Below, piece after piece: positions 18,181 through 26,507 of a stretch of 64,000 bases of DNA. This stretch comes from Gluconacetobacter tumulisoli (GTDB taxonomy: Bacteria; Pseudomonadota; Alphaproteobacteria; Acetobacterales; Acetobacteraceae). The stretch covers positions 91,403-155,402 of the forward strand of contig NZ_JABEQM010000010.1 of NCBI RefSeq assembly GCF_014174155.1, given 5' to 3'. Under the pieces are notes generated by a model. That model made no database searches. It had not been told where the DNA came from and saw only the letters and a list, made by a program, of their open reading frames with translations. Position 1 is the first letter of the stretch, and every line of letters begins with the position of its first letter. The position numbers and the translations under genes are program-made.

Positions 18181-18648
18181 ATGACGATCCGCGTCAGCGT
18201 GCAGACCACAATTTTTTCGATGGATGCGGAACTCCCCCGTTTGATGCAGGGCGGGCAGGAGGCCGGCGGTGTCGGCGCGTTCCTGGGCGTCGTGCGGGGT
18301 GGGGCGGGGCTGCGCGCCCTGACGCTTGAGCATTATCCCGGCATGACCGAATCGATGATCGGCCGAATCGCGGCCGAGGCGCAGACGCGATTCGGCCTGT
18401 CGGGCTGCACGATCATCCATCGCGTCGGACGCCTGACGGTCGGCGAGCCGATCGTGCTGGTCCTGTGCCTGGCCGCGCACCGCGCGGCGGCGCTGGATGC
18501 CACTGCGTTCGTCATGGACTGGCTCAAGACACGGGCACCGTTCTGGAAGCGCGAGGAATTCGAGGACGGGCGGACCGCCTGGGTCGAGGCGCGGGAGGCG
18601 GACGACATCGCCGCGAGCCGCTGGGCGCGGGACGGCCGACCCGGTTGA
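18181..18648 (+). CDS. moaE: Molybdopterin synthase catalytic subunit
   Basis: A 155-residue large subunit of molybdopterin synthase. Characteristic segments are GGVGAFLGVVRG, LTLEHYPGMTE, IIHRVGRLTVGEPIVLV and the active-site region WLKTRAPFWKREEF, which includes the catalytic lysines. It works as a heterotetramer with MoaD encoded immediately upstream. The ATG is at 18181. Molybdenum cofactor is needed in acetic acid bacteria for molybdoenzymes such as aldehyde dehydrogenases of the xanthine oxidase family and nitrate reductase. Confidence 0.94.
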   Translation: MTIRVSVQTTIFSMDAELPRLMQGGQEAGGVGAFLGVVRGGAGLRALTLEHYPGMTESMIGRIAAEAQTRFGLSGCTIIHRVGRLTVGEPIVLVLCLAAHRAAALDATAFVMDWLKTRAPFWKREEFEDGRTAWVEAREADDIAASRWARDGRPG

Positions 18649-18780
18649 TCGACGCGAGTCGCGTGACGGACCCGGCGGCCGGACTCTGCCGGTGAGATAA
18701 AAAAAGATTTTCCTTGATTCCCGAAAGCCATGGAAAGTCCTGCCTCGTCAACGGGATCGCGCTCTTGCTGTCTTCGATGA

Positions 18781-18828
18781 TTCATATATCTAGTGCGTCT
18801 TCAGTTGCCCGGGCGCGATATGTAGGGG
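18781..18828 (+). promoter_or_regulatory. Tandem NrdR-like boxes upstream of nrdA
   Basis: Two 16-base sites, 18781-18796 (TTCATATATCTAGTGC) and 18813-18828 (GCGCGATATGTAGGGG), share the central ATAT-TAG core of the NrdR box. Their starts are 32 bases apart, three helical turns, the spacing usual for NrdR box pairs. They lie about 60-110 bases before the nrdA start. NrdR represses ribonucleotide reductase genes when dATP is high. Site 1 is weak in its left half. Confidence 0.6.
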
Positions 18829-18890
18829 CATAAACAAGGTGTCGGGACGATGGGCGCAGCCCTGTCCCCGCGATTTCACGGAGATGATGG

Positions 18891-20834
18891 ATGAGCCTGG
18901 ACGACGTATCCGGAACTGTGTCTGATCGTCCGGCCGACGACCGTGGTCTGTTCCAGGATCGCGACGCCGACCAGACCCCCGACATGTTCGACGACGTCGT
19001 CCAGCTGCCGGGCCATCATCCGGTTCGGGTGAATCGCTCGCGTGACGCGCTGCTGACGCCGTTCGGCAAGGCGACTCTGGATAACCGCTATCTGCTGGAT
19101 GGCGAGAGCTATCAGGACCTGTTCGGCCGCGTGGCGTCCTATTACGGCGCGGATGCCGGGCACGCGCAGCGCCTGTACGACTATATCTCCCGCCACTGGT
19201 TCATGCCCGCGACGCCGGTCCTGTCGAACGGCGGAACGACGCGCGGTCTGCCGATTTCCTGCTTCCTGAACGAGGCGAACGACAGCCTGCGCGGCATCGT
19301 CGATTTGTGGAACGAGAATGTATGGCTGGCGTCCAAGGGGGGCGGCATCGGATCCTACTGGGGCAACCTGCGGTCCATCGGCGAGGATGTCGGGCGCAAC
19401 GGCAAGACCTCGGGGGTCATCCCCTTCATCCGCGTCATGGACAGCCTCACCCTCGCCATCAGCCAGGGCTCTCTGCGTCGCGGGTCCGCCGCCGTCTACC
19501 TGCCTGTCTGGCATCCGGAGATCGAGGAATTCATCGAGATCCGTCGCCCGACCGGCGGCGATCCGAACCGCAAGGCCCTGAACCTGCATCATGGCGTGCT
19601 GGTGTCCGACGCCTTCATGCGCGCGGTCGCCGAGGACGCCGAATGGGCGCTGTTGTCGCCCAAGGACGGCGCGCATATCCGCAAGATCTCGGCCCGGTCG
19701 CTGTGGATCCGCATCCTGACGGCCCGCATGGAGCAGGGCGAGCCCTACATCATCTATTCGGACCATGTGAACAACGCGCGGCCCGAGCACCACAAGATGG
19801 CGGGGCTGGAGGTCAAGACTTCGAACCTGTGCGCCGAGATCACCCTGCCGACGGGGATGGACCATCACGGCAAGGAACGTACGGCCGTCTGCTGCCTGTC
19901 GTCGTTGAATCTTGAGACGTGGGACGAGTGGAAGGACGATCCGCTCTTCATCGAGGACGTGATGCTGTTCCTCGACAACGTGCTGCAGGATTTCATTGAC
20001 CGCGCCCCCGACGACATGGAGCGTGCGAAATACGCCGCGACCCGCGAACGGTCGGTGGGGCTGGGGGTCATGGGCTTCCATTCCTTCCTGCAGGCGAAGG
20101 AAATTCCCTTCGAAAGCGTGATCGCGAAGGTCTGGAACAAGCGGATTTTCAAGCATATTCGCGAACAGGCCGACGCGGCGTCGCACAAGCTGGCGGAACT
20201 GCGCGGCGCGTGCCCCGACGCTGCGGAATACGGCATCATGGAGCGGTTTTCCAACAAGCTGGCCATCGCGCCCACGGCGTCGATCTCGATCATCGCGGGC
20301 AATGCCAGCCCGGGGATCGAACCGATCGCGGCCAATGTCTTCCTGCAGAAGACCCTGTCCGGCTCGTTTACCGTCCGCAACCGGCACCTGCTGAAGCTGC
20401 TGATCGACAAGGGGCAGAACACGGACGAAGTCTGGTCGTCGATCACCCTGACCAAGGGCAGCGTCCAGCATCTCGACTTCCTGACGCAGCAGGAAAAGGA
20501 CGTGTTCAAGACCGCCTTCGAACTGGACCAGCGCTGGGTGGTCGAACATGCGGCCGATCGCGCCCCGTTCATCTGCCAGGCCCAGTCGATCAACCTGTTC
20601 CTGCCCGCGAACGTGCATAAGCGCGATCTGCACCAGATCCACTACCTGGCATGGAAGCGGGGCGTGAAATCCCTGTATTACTGCCGCTCGCTCTCGATCC
20701 AGCGGGCGGATACCGTCAGCACCATCCTGGGCAAGAGCGACGTCATGGAACAGGAAGGTACGCCCGCCATGCCGGCCAGCGTACCGCCGACGTCGTCCTC
20801 GACCGATTACGACGAGTGCCTGGCCTGCCAATAA
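18891..20834 (+). CDS. nrdA: Ribonucleoside-diphosphate reductase alpha subunit (class I)
   Basis: A 647-residue catalytic subunit that reduces ribonucleoside diphosphates for DNA synthesis. Conserved parts include the redox-cysteine segment GLPISCFLNEAND, the substrate-radical motif SNLCAEITLP, CCLSSLNLETW, the phosphate-binding APTASISIIAGNASPGIEP, and the C-terminal CLAC that exchanges disulfides with thioredoxin or glutaredoxin. The N-terminus is too short for an ATP-cone allosteric domain, so dATP inhibition by that route is not expected. GGAG precedes the ATG at 18891. nrdB follows 137 bases later, and NrdR-like boxes lie upstream. Confidence 0.95.
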   Translation: MSLDDVSGTVSDRPADDRGLFQDRDADQTPDMFDDVVQLPGHHPVRVNRSRDALLTPFGKATLDNRYLLDGESYQDLFGRVASYYGADAGHAQRLYDYISRHWFMPATPVLSNGGTTRGLPISCFLNEANDSLRGIVDLWNENVWLASKGGGIGSYWGNLRSIGEDVGRNGKTSGVIPFIRVMDSLTLAISQGSLRRGSAAVYLPVWHPEIEEFIEIRRPTGGDPNRKALNLHHGVLVSDAFMRAVAEDAEWALLSPKDGAHIRKISARSLWIRILTARMEQGEPYIIYSDHVNNARPEHHKMAGLEVKTSNLCAEITLPTGMDHHGKERTAVCCLSSLNLETWDEWKDDPLFIEDVMLFLDNVLQDFIDRAPDDMERAKYAATRERSVGLGVMGFHSFLQAKEIPFESVIAKVWNKRIFKHIREQADAASHKLAELRGACPDAAEYGIMERFSNKLAIAPTASISIIAGNASPGIEPIAANVFLQKTLSGSFTVRNRHLLKLLIDKGQNTDEVWSSITLTKGSVQHLDFLTQQEKDVFKTAFELDQRWVVEHAADRAPFICQAQSINLFLPANVHKRDLHQIHYLAWKRGVKSLYYCRSLSIQRADTVSTILGKSDVMEQEGTPAMPASVPPTSSSTDYDECLACQ

Positions 20835-20971
20835 TGGCCCACGGGTCCGGTGCCGTCGCGACCTGAACGGGGACGCGCATCCTGATCGGGCGCGCCGCCC
20901 GGGTGCCGGACGTCTGGTGACGCATGGATTTCATGGCGCATCTGCGCCTTCCGATTCCCGGAGAATACGAC

Positions 20972-21991
20972 ATGAGCGACATTTCCCAGCGGCCCGAGCC
21001 CGAGGCCGAGCCGCATTTCGACCTTCTGACCGCCAATCCGGTCTACAAGCCGTTCCGCTATCCGTGGGCCTATGATGCGTGGCTGACCCAGCAGCGCGTT
21101 CACTGGCTGCCCGAGGAAGTGCCCCTGGCCGACGACGTGAAGGATTGGCACCGCACGCTGACCGAAAGCGAGCGCCACCTGGTCACGCAGATCTTCCGCT
21201 TCTTCACGCAGTCCGACGTGGAAGTGAACAATTGCTACATGAAGCATTACAGTCGGATCTTCAAACCGACTGAAGTGCTGATGATGCTGTCCGCCTTCTC
21301 GAATATCGAGACGATTCATATCGCCGCCTACAGTCATCTGCTCGATACCATCGGCATGCCCGAGAGCGAATATTCGGCTTTCCTTAAATATAAGGAAATG
21401 AAGGATAAATATGACTATATGCAGAGCTTCTCGGTCGACAGCAAATACGAGATCGCCCGGACTCTGGCGGCGTTCGGTGCCTTTACCGAAGGGCTGCAGC
21501 TGTTCGCGTCCTTCGCCATCCTGCTGAATTTCCCGCGCTTCAACAAACTGAAGGGCATGGGGCAGATCGTCTCGTGGTCGGTGCGGGACGAGACCCTGCA
21601 TTGCCTGTCGATGGCGCGCCTGTTCCGCGTGTTCATCCAGGAGAACCCGGAAATCTGGACCGAGGCCCTGCAGGAGGACATCCGCCAGATCTGCCGCGAC
21701 ATCGTCGAGCACGAGGACGCCTTCATCGATCTGTCGTTCGAGATGGGCCCGGTCGAAGGGTTGGATGCCGCTACGGTCAAGACCTATATCCGCTTCGTCG
21801 CCGACCGGCGCCTGAACCAGTTGGGGCTCGACGCGCTGTATCACGTACCCAGCAATCCGCTGCCGTGGCTGGACGACATGCTCAATGCCGTCGAACATAC
21901 CAATTTCTTCGAAAACCGCTCGACCGAATACAGCCGCGCGTCCACCGCCGGTTCGTGGGAGGAAGCGTTCGAGGAGAGTGTCTTCCAGTAA
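20972..21991 (+). CDS. nrdB: Ribonucleoside-diphosphate reductase beta subunit (class I)
   Basis: A 339-residue ferritin-like radical-generating subunit. Metal ligands are visible in TESERHLVTQIF (Glu), the SNIETIHIAAYSHLL segment (Glu and His, followed by the candidate radical Tyr), and SVRDETLHCLSM (Glu and His). The C-terminal tail that contacts NrdA ends in EESVFQ. Start at ATG 20972, with GGAG 8 bases upstream; an ATG at 20924 would add 16 unrelated residues. It is co-directional with nrdA and followed by a terminator-like hairpin at 22023. Confidence 0.94.
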   Translation: MSDISQRPEPEAEPHFDLLTANPVYKPFRYPWAYDAWLTQQRVHWLPEEVPLADDVKDWHRTLTESERHLVTQIFRFFTQSDVEVNNCYMKHYSRIFKPTEVLMMLSAFSNIETIHIAAYSHLLDTIGMPESEYSAFLKYKEMKDKYDYMQSFSVDSKYEIARTLAAFGAFTEGLQLFASFAILLNFPRFNKLKGMGQIVSWSVRDETLHCLSMARLFRVFIQENPEIWTEALQEDIRQICRDIVEHEDAFIDLSFEMGPVEGLDAATVKTYIRFVADRRLNQLGLDALYHVPSNPLPWLDDMLNAVEHTNFFENRSTEYSRASTAGSWEEAFEESVFQ

Positions 21992-22022
21992 AATTCCCGC
22001 ACCGGTGATCGCCGGGAGTCCC

Positions 22023-22049
22023 AAGGGGCCAGCAGTCTCGGCCCCCTTT
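22023..22049. terminator. Bidirectional terminator between nrdB and the TrmN6-like gene
   Basis: AAGGGGCC at 22023-22030 pairs with GGCCCCCTT at 22040-22048 (one bulge), around a loop of about nine bases and followed by T. It lies between two convergent genes. Confidence 0.55.
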
Positions 22050-22068
22050 GAGGACTGGCCTCCGGCCG

Positions 22069-22902
22069 TCAGGCGAGGGGGGCCCCGTCACGCAGGACCG
22101 ATGCCGCCTGGCGGGTAAAGCGCCCGTCATCCTCATGCAGGATCAGGCCGGGCAGGACGGCGGCGTCGCCTTTCGATCCGATTCGCCCTTGCACCAGCAC
22201 GATCCGGGCGGGCCGTCCGGCCTTGGGCCAGAACGGGAAGAGGGTGATCCCGCCGATTCCGTGATCGCGCATGGAGGCGACCGCCACGTCATGCAGGGCG
22301 GCGGGCAGGGCGAGCGTCAGCGTGCCACGATGACGGACCTGCCGGCCCAGGCTGCGGACCCAGGCGGCGATGGTGTCGGCCGAGGCGACGCGGCGCGCCA
22401 GGTCGCGCCGCGCGTCGGGCGAGGCGGTGGCGTCATGGCGATGCCAGGGCGGGTTGGCGAAGGCGTGGTCGAACCATCCCCCCTCGGACGGGAACATTGC
22501 CGCGGCGGGCAGGGCGGGGAGGGTGGTCCGCGCGACGTGCAGGCGATCGAAGCCGTTGTCGGCGAAATTGGTCTCCGCCAGACAGGCGGTCCGCGAATCC
22601 CGTTCAAGGCCGAGCCCCGTCACCTCCGCGACCCGATGGGCAAGGCACATCAGCCCGGCGCCGGCGCCGCATCCGCCCTCCAGCACCCGATCCCCGGCGC
22701 GCGCGGGGACATGTGCCGCCATCAGGACGGGTTCGAGTCCGGTACGATACCCCTGCCGGAACTGGCGGTAGCGAATACGGCCATCCAGCAGGCTTCCCAC
22801 CGTGGTCGTGCCATATTCCGGGTTGTCCCCCGGACATGCCTGGTCCGGTGGGACCTCATCTATCGTGTCCTTCGGCTTGACCGTCATTCCTGCGCCGCTC
22901 AT
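22069..22902 (-). CDS. TrmN6-like tRNA(Val) adenine-N6 methyltransferase
   Basis: A 277-residue Rossmann-fold methylase. It has the SAM motif RVLEGGCGAGAGLMCLAHRV (around residue 75), the acidic residue of motif II (GLGLERD), and the N6-adenine catalytic motif ANPPWHR. The segment RQGYRTGLEPVLMAAHVP is characteristic of the YfiC/TrmN6 family, which methylates A37 of tRNA1(Val). Substrate assignment rests on family similarity only. It is divergent from the polyprenyl synthase gene with about 115 bases between starts. ATG 22887 is an alternative start. Confidence 0.8.
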   Translation of the reverse strand: MSGAGMTVKPKDTIDEVPPDQACPGDNPEYGTTTVGSLLDGRIRYRQFRQGYRTGLEPVLMAAHVPARAGDRVLEGGCGAGAGLMCLAHRVAEVTGLGLERDSRTACLAETNFADNGFDRLHVARTTLPALPAAAMFPSEGGWFDHAFANPPWHRHDATASPDARRDLARRVASADTIAAWVRSLGRQVRHRGTLTLALPAALHDVAVASMRDHGIGGITLFPFWPKAGRPARIVLVQGRIGSKGDAAVLPGLILHEDDGRFTRQAASVLRDGAPLA

Positions 22903-23017
22903 ATGTTCAGCAGACCAATCCTACGGAGCCGGGGAGTTTAACCTTTTGGGCGTTGCAGTCACCCTGCCGGAATCCGAGCGAACGGCAAGCGCGAAAGACA
23001 GAGGGGCGACCAATCCG

Positions 23018-24022
23018 ATGGCGGACGGAACGGAAGCGGCGCTGCGGGAACTGTCGGACTATCTTGGCGATGATATGGCGGCGTGCAACCGCGCGATCGT
23101 CGAACGGATGGACAGTCCGGTCGCCCTGATTCCGCAGCTTGCCGCCCATCTGGTCGCCGCTGGCGGCAAGCGACTGCGCCCGTTGCTGACGCTGGCGTCG
23201 GCCCGCCTGTGCGGGTACGAGCCGGGTCCCAACCGCCAGCGTCATGTTTCCCTCGCCGCCTGCGTCGAATTCATCCACACGGCGACCCTGCTACATGACG
23301 ACGTGGTCGATGACAGCCTGCTGCGGCGCGGCCTGGCCAGCGCCAATGCGGTGTTCGGCAACAAGGCGTCGGTGCTGGTGGGCGATTTCCTGTTCGCCCG
23401 CTCGTTCCAGCTGATGACCGACGATGGCTCGCTGAAGGTCATGGCCATCCTGTCCTCGGCGTCCGCGACGATCGCGGAGGGCGAGGTCCTGCAGATGTCC
23501 ACCCAGAACGACCTGTCGACATCGGTTGAACAATATCTGGAGGTCATTCACGGCAAGACGGCGGCGCTGTTCGCCGCCGCGTGCCGCGTCGGCGCGGTCG
23601 TCGCCGCCCGGCCGGATGTCGAGGAGCTGGCGCTGGAAGCCTACGGCACCAATCTGGGCATGGCGTTCCAGCTGGTCGATGATGCGCTGGATTATGCGGC
23701 CGACCAGGCCATTCTAGGCAAGACCGTCGGGGACGATTTCCGTGAAGGCAAGATCACGCTGCCGGTTCTGGCGGCCTATGCCGCCGGCAGCGACGAGGAT
23801 CGGATCTTCTGGCGCCGCGTCATCGAGGACAGCGAACAGAACCCGGAAGATCTGGACCATGCCCTCTCGCTGATCGCGGCCACCGATGCGATCGAGACGA
23901 CGCTGAACCGTGCCGCCGTTTATGCGCAGGCGGCACGCGACGCGCTGGAAATCTTCCCCGAGAGCCGTCTGCGCCGTCTGCTGCAGGATACGGCCGGTTA
24001 TACCGTGAGCCGCGCCCGCTAA
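23018..24022 (+). CDS. ispB: Polyprenyl diphosphate synthase (octaprenyl type)
   Basis: A 334-residue trans-isoprenyl diphosphate synthase, which builds the ubiquinone side chain from farnesyl diphosphate and isopentenyl diphosphate. The first Asp-rich motif is TATLLHDDVVDDS and the second is FQLVDDALDYAAD. GGKRLRPLLTLASARL is also conserved. The chain length is not readable with certainty. ATG 23018 is chosen; a TTG about 24 codons earlier in the same frame could be the true start. Ubiquinone is the main electron acceptor of periplasmic dehydrogenases in acetic acid bacteria. Confidence 0.9.
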   Translation: MADGTEAALRELSDYLGDDMAACNRAIVERMDSPVALIPQLAAHLVAAGGKRLRPLLTLASARLCGYEPGPNRQRHVSLAACVEFIHTATLLHDDVVDDSLLRRGLASANAVFGNKASVLVGDFLFARSFQLMTDDGSLKVMAILSSASATIAEGEVLQMSTQNDLSTSVEQYLEVIHGKTAALFAAACRVGAVVAARPDVEELALEAYGTNLGMAFQLVDDALDYAADQAILGKTVGDDFREGKITLPVLAAYAAGSDEDRIFWRRVIEDSEQNPEDLDHALSLIAATDAIETTLNRAAVYAQAARDALEIFPESRLRRLLQDTAGYTVSRAR

Positions 24023-24107
24023 GGCGTATCGCAACCGGATCGATCCAATCGCCGCGTGACCCGGTCGTCGGGACAGGCATATTCAAACGGACCCTCACTG
24101 CCGGGCC

Positions 24108-24905
24108 ATGGTTGATCGTCGTCCCATCCTCTTTTTCGATTCGGGCGTCGGCGGCCTGTCGGTCCTTGCCCCCACGCGCGCGCTGTTGCCTCGGGCCCCC
24201 ATTGTCTATGCGGCCGACAATGCCTTCTTTCCCTACGGCCTGAAATCCGAGGCCGAGATCGCCGACCGTGTTCCCGCCCTGCTGGGTCGGCTGGCGGCGC
24301 ATTATCGTCCCCGCCTGATCGTGAATGCTTGCAACACCGCCTGCACCATCGCACTGGCAACGATGCGGGCGGCGCTGGACCTGCCCGTGGTGGGCACCGT
24401 GCCCGCGATCCGTCCCGCGGCGCAGGCCTCTCGCACCCGTGTGATCGGTGTGCTGGGCACCGAGGCCACCGTGCGTCAGCCCTATGTGGACCGTCTGAGT
24501 GCCGATTATGCCGCCGATTGCCTGGTCCTGCGCCATGGCTCGGCCCGGCTGGTCGAACTGGCGGAGGCCGACCTTCGCGGCGAGGACACGCCTGACGATG
24601 CCTATCGCGCGGTCCTGTCAGGCCTGCTCGACCAGCCAGGCGGCGCACGCCTCGACACGATCGTCCTGGCCTGCACCCATTTCCCGCTGGTTGCCGGTCG
24701 CCTGACCGCCGTCGCCCCACGACCGTTCGCCTTCGTCGACGGGGGCGCCGGCATCGCACGTCGCGTGGCCCATTTGACCGAAGGGCAGTCCTGGCCCGAT
24801 GAGCCCCCGCCGGGGATTGCCGTTTTCACCGGGCCGCTTGATCCCACGCCCGCCTTTCGGGCCAGCCTGGCACGGTTCGGACTTGTAACGTTCCAGCAGT
24901 TTTGA
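24108..24905 (+). CDS. murI: Glutamate racemase
   Basis: A 265-residue cofactor-independent racemase supplying D-glutamate for peptidoglycan. The two catalytic cysteines are present in IVNACNTACT and in VLACTHFPLV. The N-terminal FFDSGVGGLSVLAPTR motif is typical. Start at ATG 24108, 85 bases after ispB in the same direction. It is followed by a two-hairpin repeat that probably ends transcription before the convergent pyrE. Confidence 0.94.
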   Translation: MVDRRPILFFDSGVGGLSVLAPTRALLPRAPIVYAADNAFFPYGLKSEAEIADRVPALLGRLAAHYRPRLIVNACNTACTIALATMRAALDLPVVGTVPAIRPAAQASRTRVIGVLGTEATVRQPYVDRLSADYAADCLVLRHGSARLVELAEADLRGEDTPDDAYRAVLSGLLDQPGGARLDTIVLACTHFPLVAGRLTAVAPRPFAFVDGGAGIARRVAHLTEGQSWPDEPPPGIAVFTGPLDPTPAFRASLARFGLVTFQQF

Positions 24906-24910
24906 AAGCC

Positions 24911-24952
24911 CGAGGGGCATCGCCCCTCGAATCCCTCAAAGGCGAGCCTTTG
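24911..24952. repeat. Intergenic palindromic repeat / bidirectional terminator, copy 2
   Basis: CGAGGGGC (24911-24918) pairs with GCCCCTCG (24922-24929) across ATC, then CAAAGGC (24937-24943) pairs with GCCTTTG (24946-24952) across GA. This two-hairpin element resembles 17771-17819. It lies exactly between the convergent murI and pyrE genes, consistent with termination from both sides. Confidence 0.65.
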
Positions 24953-24960
24953 AAATCCAG

Positions 24961-25719
24961 TCAGCCCTGGGCCTGCGCGCCCTTGAAGGCGAGGGCTTCC
25001 TCGGCGCTGCCGACGCCGCCATGGCGCGCGGACCACGCGCAGGGATCTTCCAGGAACCGCCGCACTTCGGCCGCGGCCTTTTCCGAGAAATAGGGCCGCC
25101 CCGCACAGGCTTCCAGCACGTCCCACCAAGTGCACAGGGCGTGCAGCGAGATATTCATGTCTGCCAGGGTGCGATGCGCACCGGGGAACACGCCATAGAA
25201 GAAGACGACGAAGGTATGATCGACGATCGCGCCGGCATCGCGCAGCGCCTTGGCGAATCGAACCTTGGACGATCCGTCCGTCGTCAGGTCCTCGACCAGC
25301 AGGGTGCGCATGCCCTCGGGCACGTCGCCCTCGATCTGGGCGTTGCGGCCGAATCCCTTGGGCTTCTTGCGGACATAGGCCATCGGCGCCATCATCCGGT
25401 CGGCGATCCAGGCGGCAAAGGGAATGCCGGCCGTCTCGCCGCCGACCACGGCGTCGATGCTTTCATAACCCACATGGCGCCCGATCTTCTCGACGCCCAG
25501 TTCGACGATCTTGGCGCGGGCCCGTGGGAAGAAAATGATGCGACGGCAATCGATATAGACCGGCGACTTCCACCCGGACGTCAGGGTATACGGCTCCTCG
25601 GGCCGGAAATTGACGGCCTCGATTTCCAGAAGCAGCTTGGCCGTCGTCAGGGCAGCGTCCCGGTCCCAGGCTGTGGAGCCCGTCGAGAGGCCCGCCCCGT
25701 TTCCTGTCGTGTCGCTCAT
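24961..25719 (-). CDS. pyrE: Orotate phosphoribosyltransferase
   Basis: A 252-residue enzyme of pyrimidine synthesis that joins orotate to PRPP. The PRPP-binding motif is TLLVEDLTTDGSSKV; the early segment YTLTSGWKSPVYIDCRR and the catalytic loop region AYVRKKPKGFGRNAQIEG are conserved. It belongs to the longer alphaproteobacterial type with a C-terminal extension. It is transcribed alone and divergently from the small gene at 25942. Confidence 0.93.
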   Translation of the reverse strand: MSDTTGNGAGLSTGSTAWDRDAALTTAKLLLEIEAVNFRPEEPYTLTSGWKSPVYIDCRRIIFFPRARAKIVELGVEKIGRHVGYESIDAVVGGETAGIPFAAWIADRMMAPMAYVRKKPKGFGRNAQIEGDVPEGMRTLLVEDLTTDGSSKVRFAKALRDAGAIVDHTFVVFFYGVFPGAHRTLADMNISLHALCTWWDVLEACAGRPYFSEKAAAEVRRFLEDPCAWSARHGGVGSAEEALAFKGAQAQG

Positions 25720-25898
25720 GCCGCCTGTATCTCCGATCGTTCGTTACGTGACTGGTGGATGACGCTTAGCGGGAACGGGCGGGAAAATCCATGCTCCGGA
25801 AAAGATCGCGCAAGGGGGGACATCCATCCTTCGGCGGAAGGCAGGGATGCGTTTCGGCGACCGGGGTTTTCCTTGCCTGTACCTGACGGAGACGCTAC

Positions 25899-25926
25899 TA
25901 TAATCGTAATTGCAAATCGTTTGCAA
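25899..25926 (+). promoter_or_regulatory. Consensus -10 box with overlapping Fur/Mur-like operator
   Basis: A perfect TATAAT is at 25899-25904. Immediately downstream, 25910-25926 is TTGCAAA-TCG-TTTGCAA, a perfect inverted repeat. Its 15-base core TGCAAATNNTTTGCA matches what I recall of the Fur/Mur operator in alphaproteobacteria. It covers the expected transcription start, so a bound repressor would block initiation. The candidate -35 (TTGCCT, 25873-25878) is 20 bases away, longer than ideal. Confidence 0.6.
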
Positions 25927-25941
25927 ATAAGGGTGTGAGCA

Positions 25942-26181
25942 GTGGGTGTCGAAACCGGCAGGATTGCGCGGAATTGCGAACGTGCGGTGGTGACCGCCTA
26001 TCAGGAGCTGCGCGACGTGGGGACCGGTGACATGTCGGCATTCCATGCGTGCACGACCCTGTACAGGATTCATCATCCCGAAGCCTCGTTGAACGAGGCG
26101 CGGCGTCTGGTGTCCGAATGGATCGACCATCACGTCGTCCGTCGCGACCAGGGGCCGACAGCGGGATGCGCCTGCGACTGA
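25942..26181 (+). CDS. Small protein of unknown function behind a Fur/Mur-like operator
   Basis: A 79-residue soluble protein starting at GTG 25942 with AAGGG upstream. The middle part (FHACTTLYRIHHPEASLNEA followed by RRLVSEWIDHHV) is amphipathic and helical-looking, rich in His and acidic residues. Two cysteines are in the C-terminal GCACD. No family is recognised. It stands alone, with a consensus -10 and Fur/Mur-like palindrome directly in front, so iron- or manganese-dependent control is likely. His and Cys could bind metal, but that is speculation. Confidence 0.55.
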   Translation: MGVETGRIARNCERAVVTAYQELRDVGTGDMSAFHACTTLYRIHHPEASLNEARRLVSEWIDHHVVRRDQGPTAGCACD

Positions 26182-26210
26182 TTCGGGTGCCGTCAGCGGC
26201 CTGAACCCGA

Positions 26211-26428
26211 TCAGCGCCAACGCCGTCTGTTCCGGCACATACCAATGTCACAAGACCGACGAACAGGGCGCCCACGCCAATCCATCGTACCACACACCGG
26301 AATCCAGGCATTCCGGTGAGGAAAAAGGCGACGTAGATCGTCGTCGCAAGCCACCCTTGCCATGAGGCGGGGGATGCGTCGAATCCGAATGTCCTGGATT
26401 GAGTCAGGCCGGGTTTGAAACCTGTTTC
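26211..26428 (-). pseudogene. Probable remnant of a small SWQGW-type membrane protein gene
   Basis: On the minus strand the frame reads FGFDASPASWQGWLATTIYV, then two hydrophobic segments (YVAFFL and VGALFVGLVTLVCAGTDG). This resembles a small conserved membrane protein that normally begins with Lys/Gly/Trp-rich residues before SWQGW and ends in Pro-Arg-Trp-Arg-Trp. Here no credible start codon precedes it. Near 26225 the frame also misses the expected end: Arg-Trp-Arg-stop occurs in another frame (TGA at 26211-26213), as if a few bases had been lost. The original open frame instead runs on to 25898. A degraded gene is the simplest reading; a sequencing error or atypical start is possible. 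Confidence 0.4.
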
Positions 26429-26467
26429 ATCCTGATTTCCCGGCCGGACCAAGCTGTCGCCGCCAAA

Positions 26468-26499
26468 GCCACCCCGGGGCATCGGGCCCTCGGGGTGGC
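26468..26499 (-). terminator. Terminator downstream of citrate synthase gene
   Basis: GCCACCCCG (26468-26476) pairs with CGGGGTGGC (26491-26499); GGGC and GCCC inside can extend the stem. It lies 9 bases beyond the gltA stop on the minus strand. Confidence 0.6.
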
Positions 26500-26507
26500 A
26501 TTCGGCC

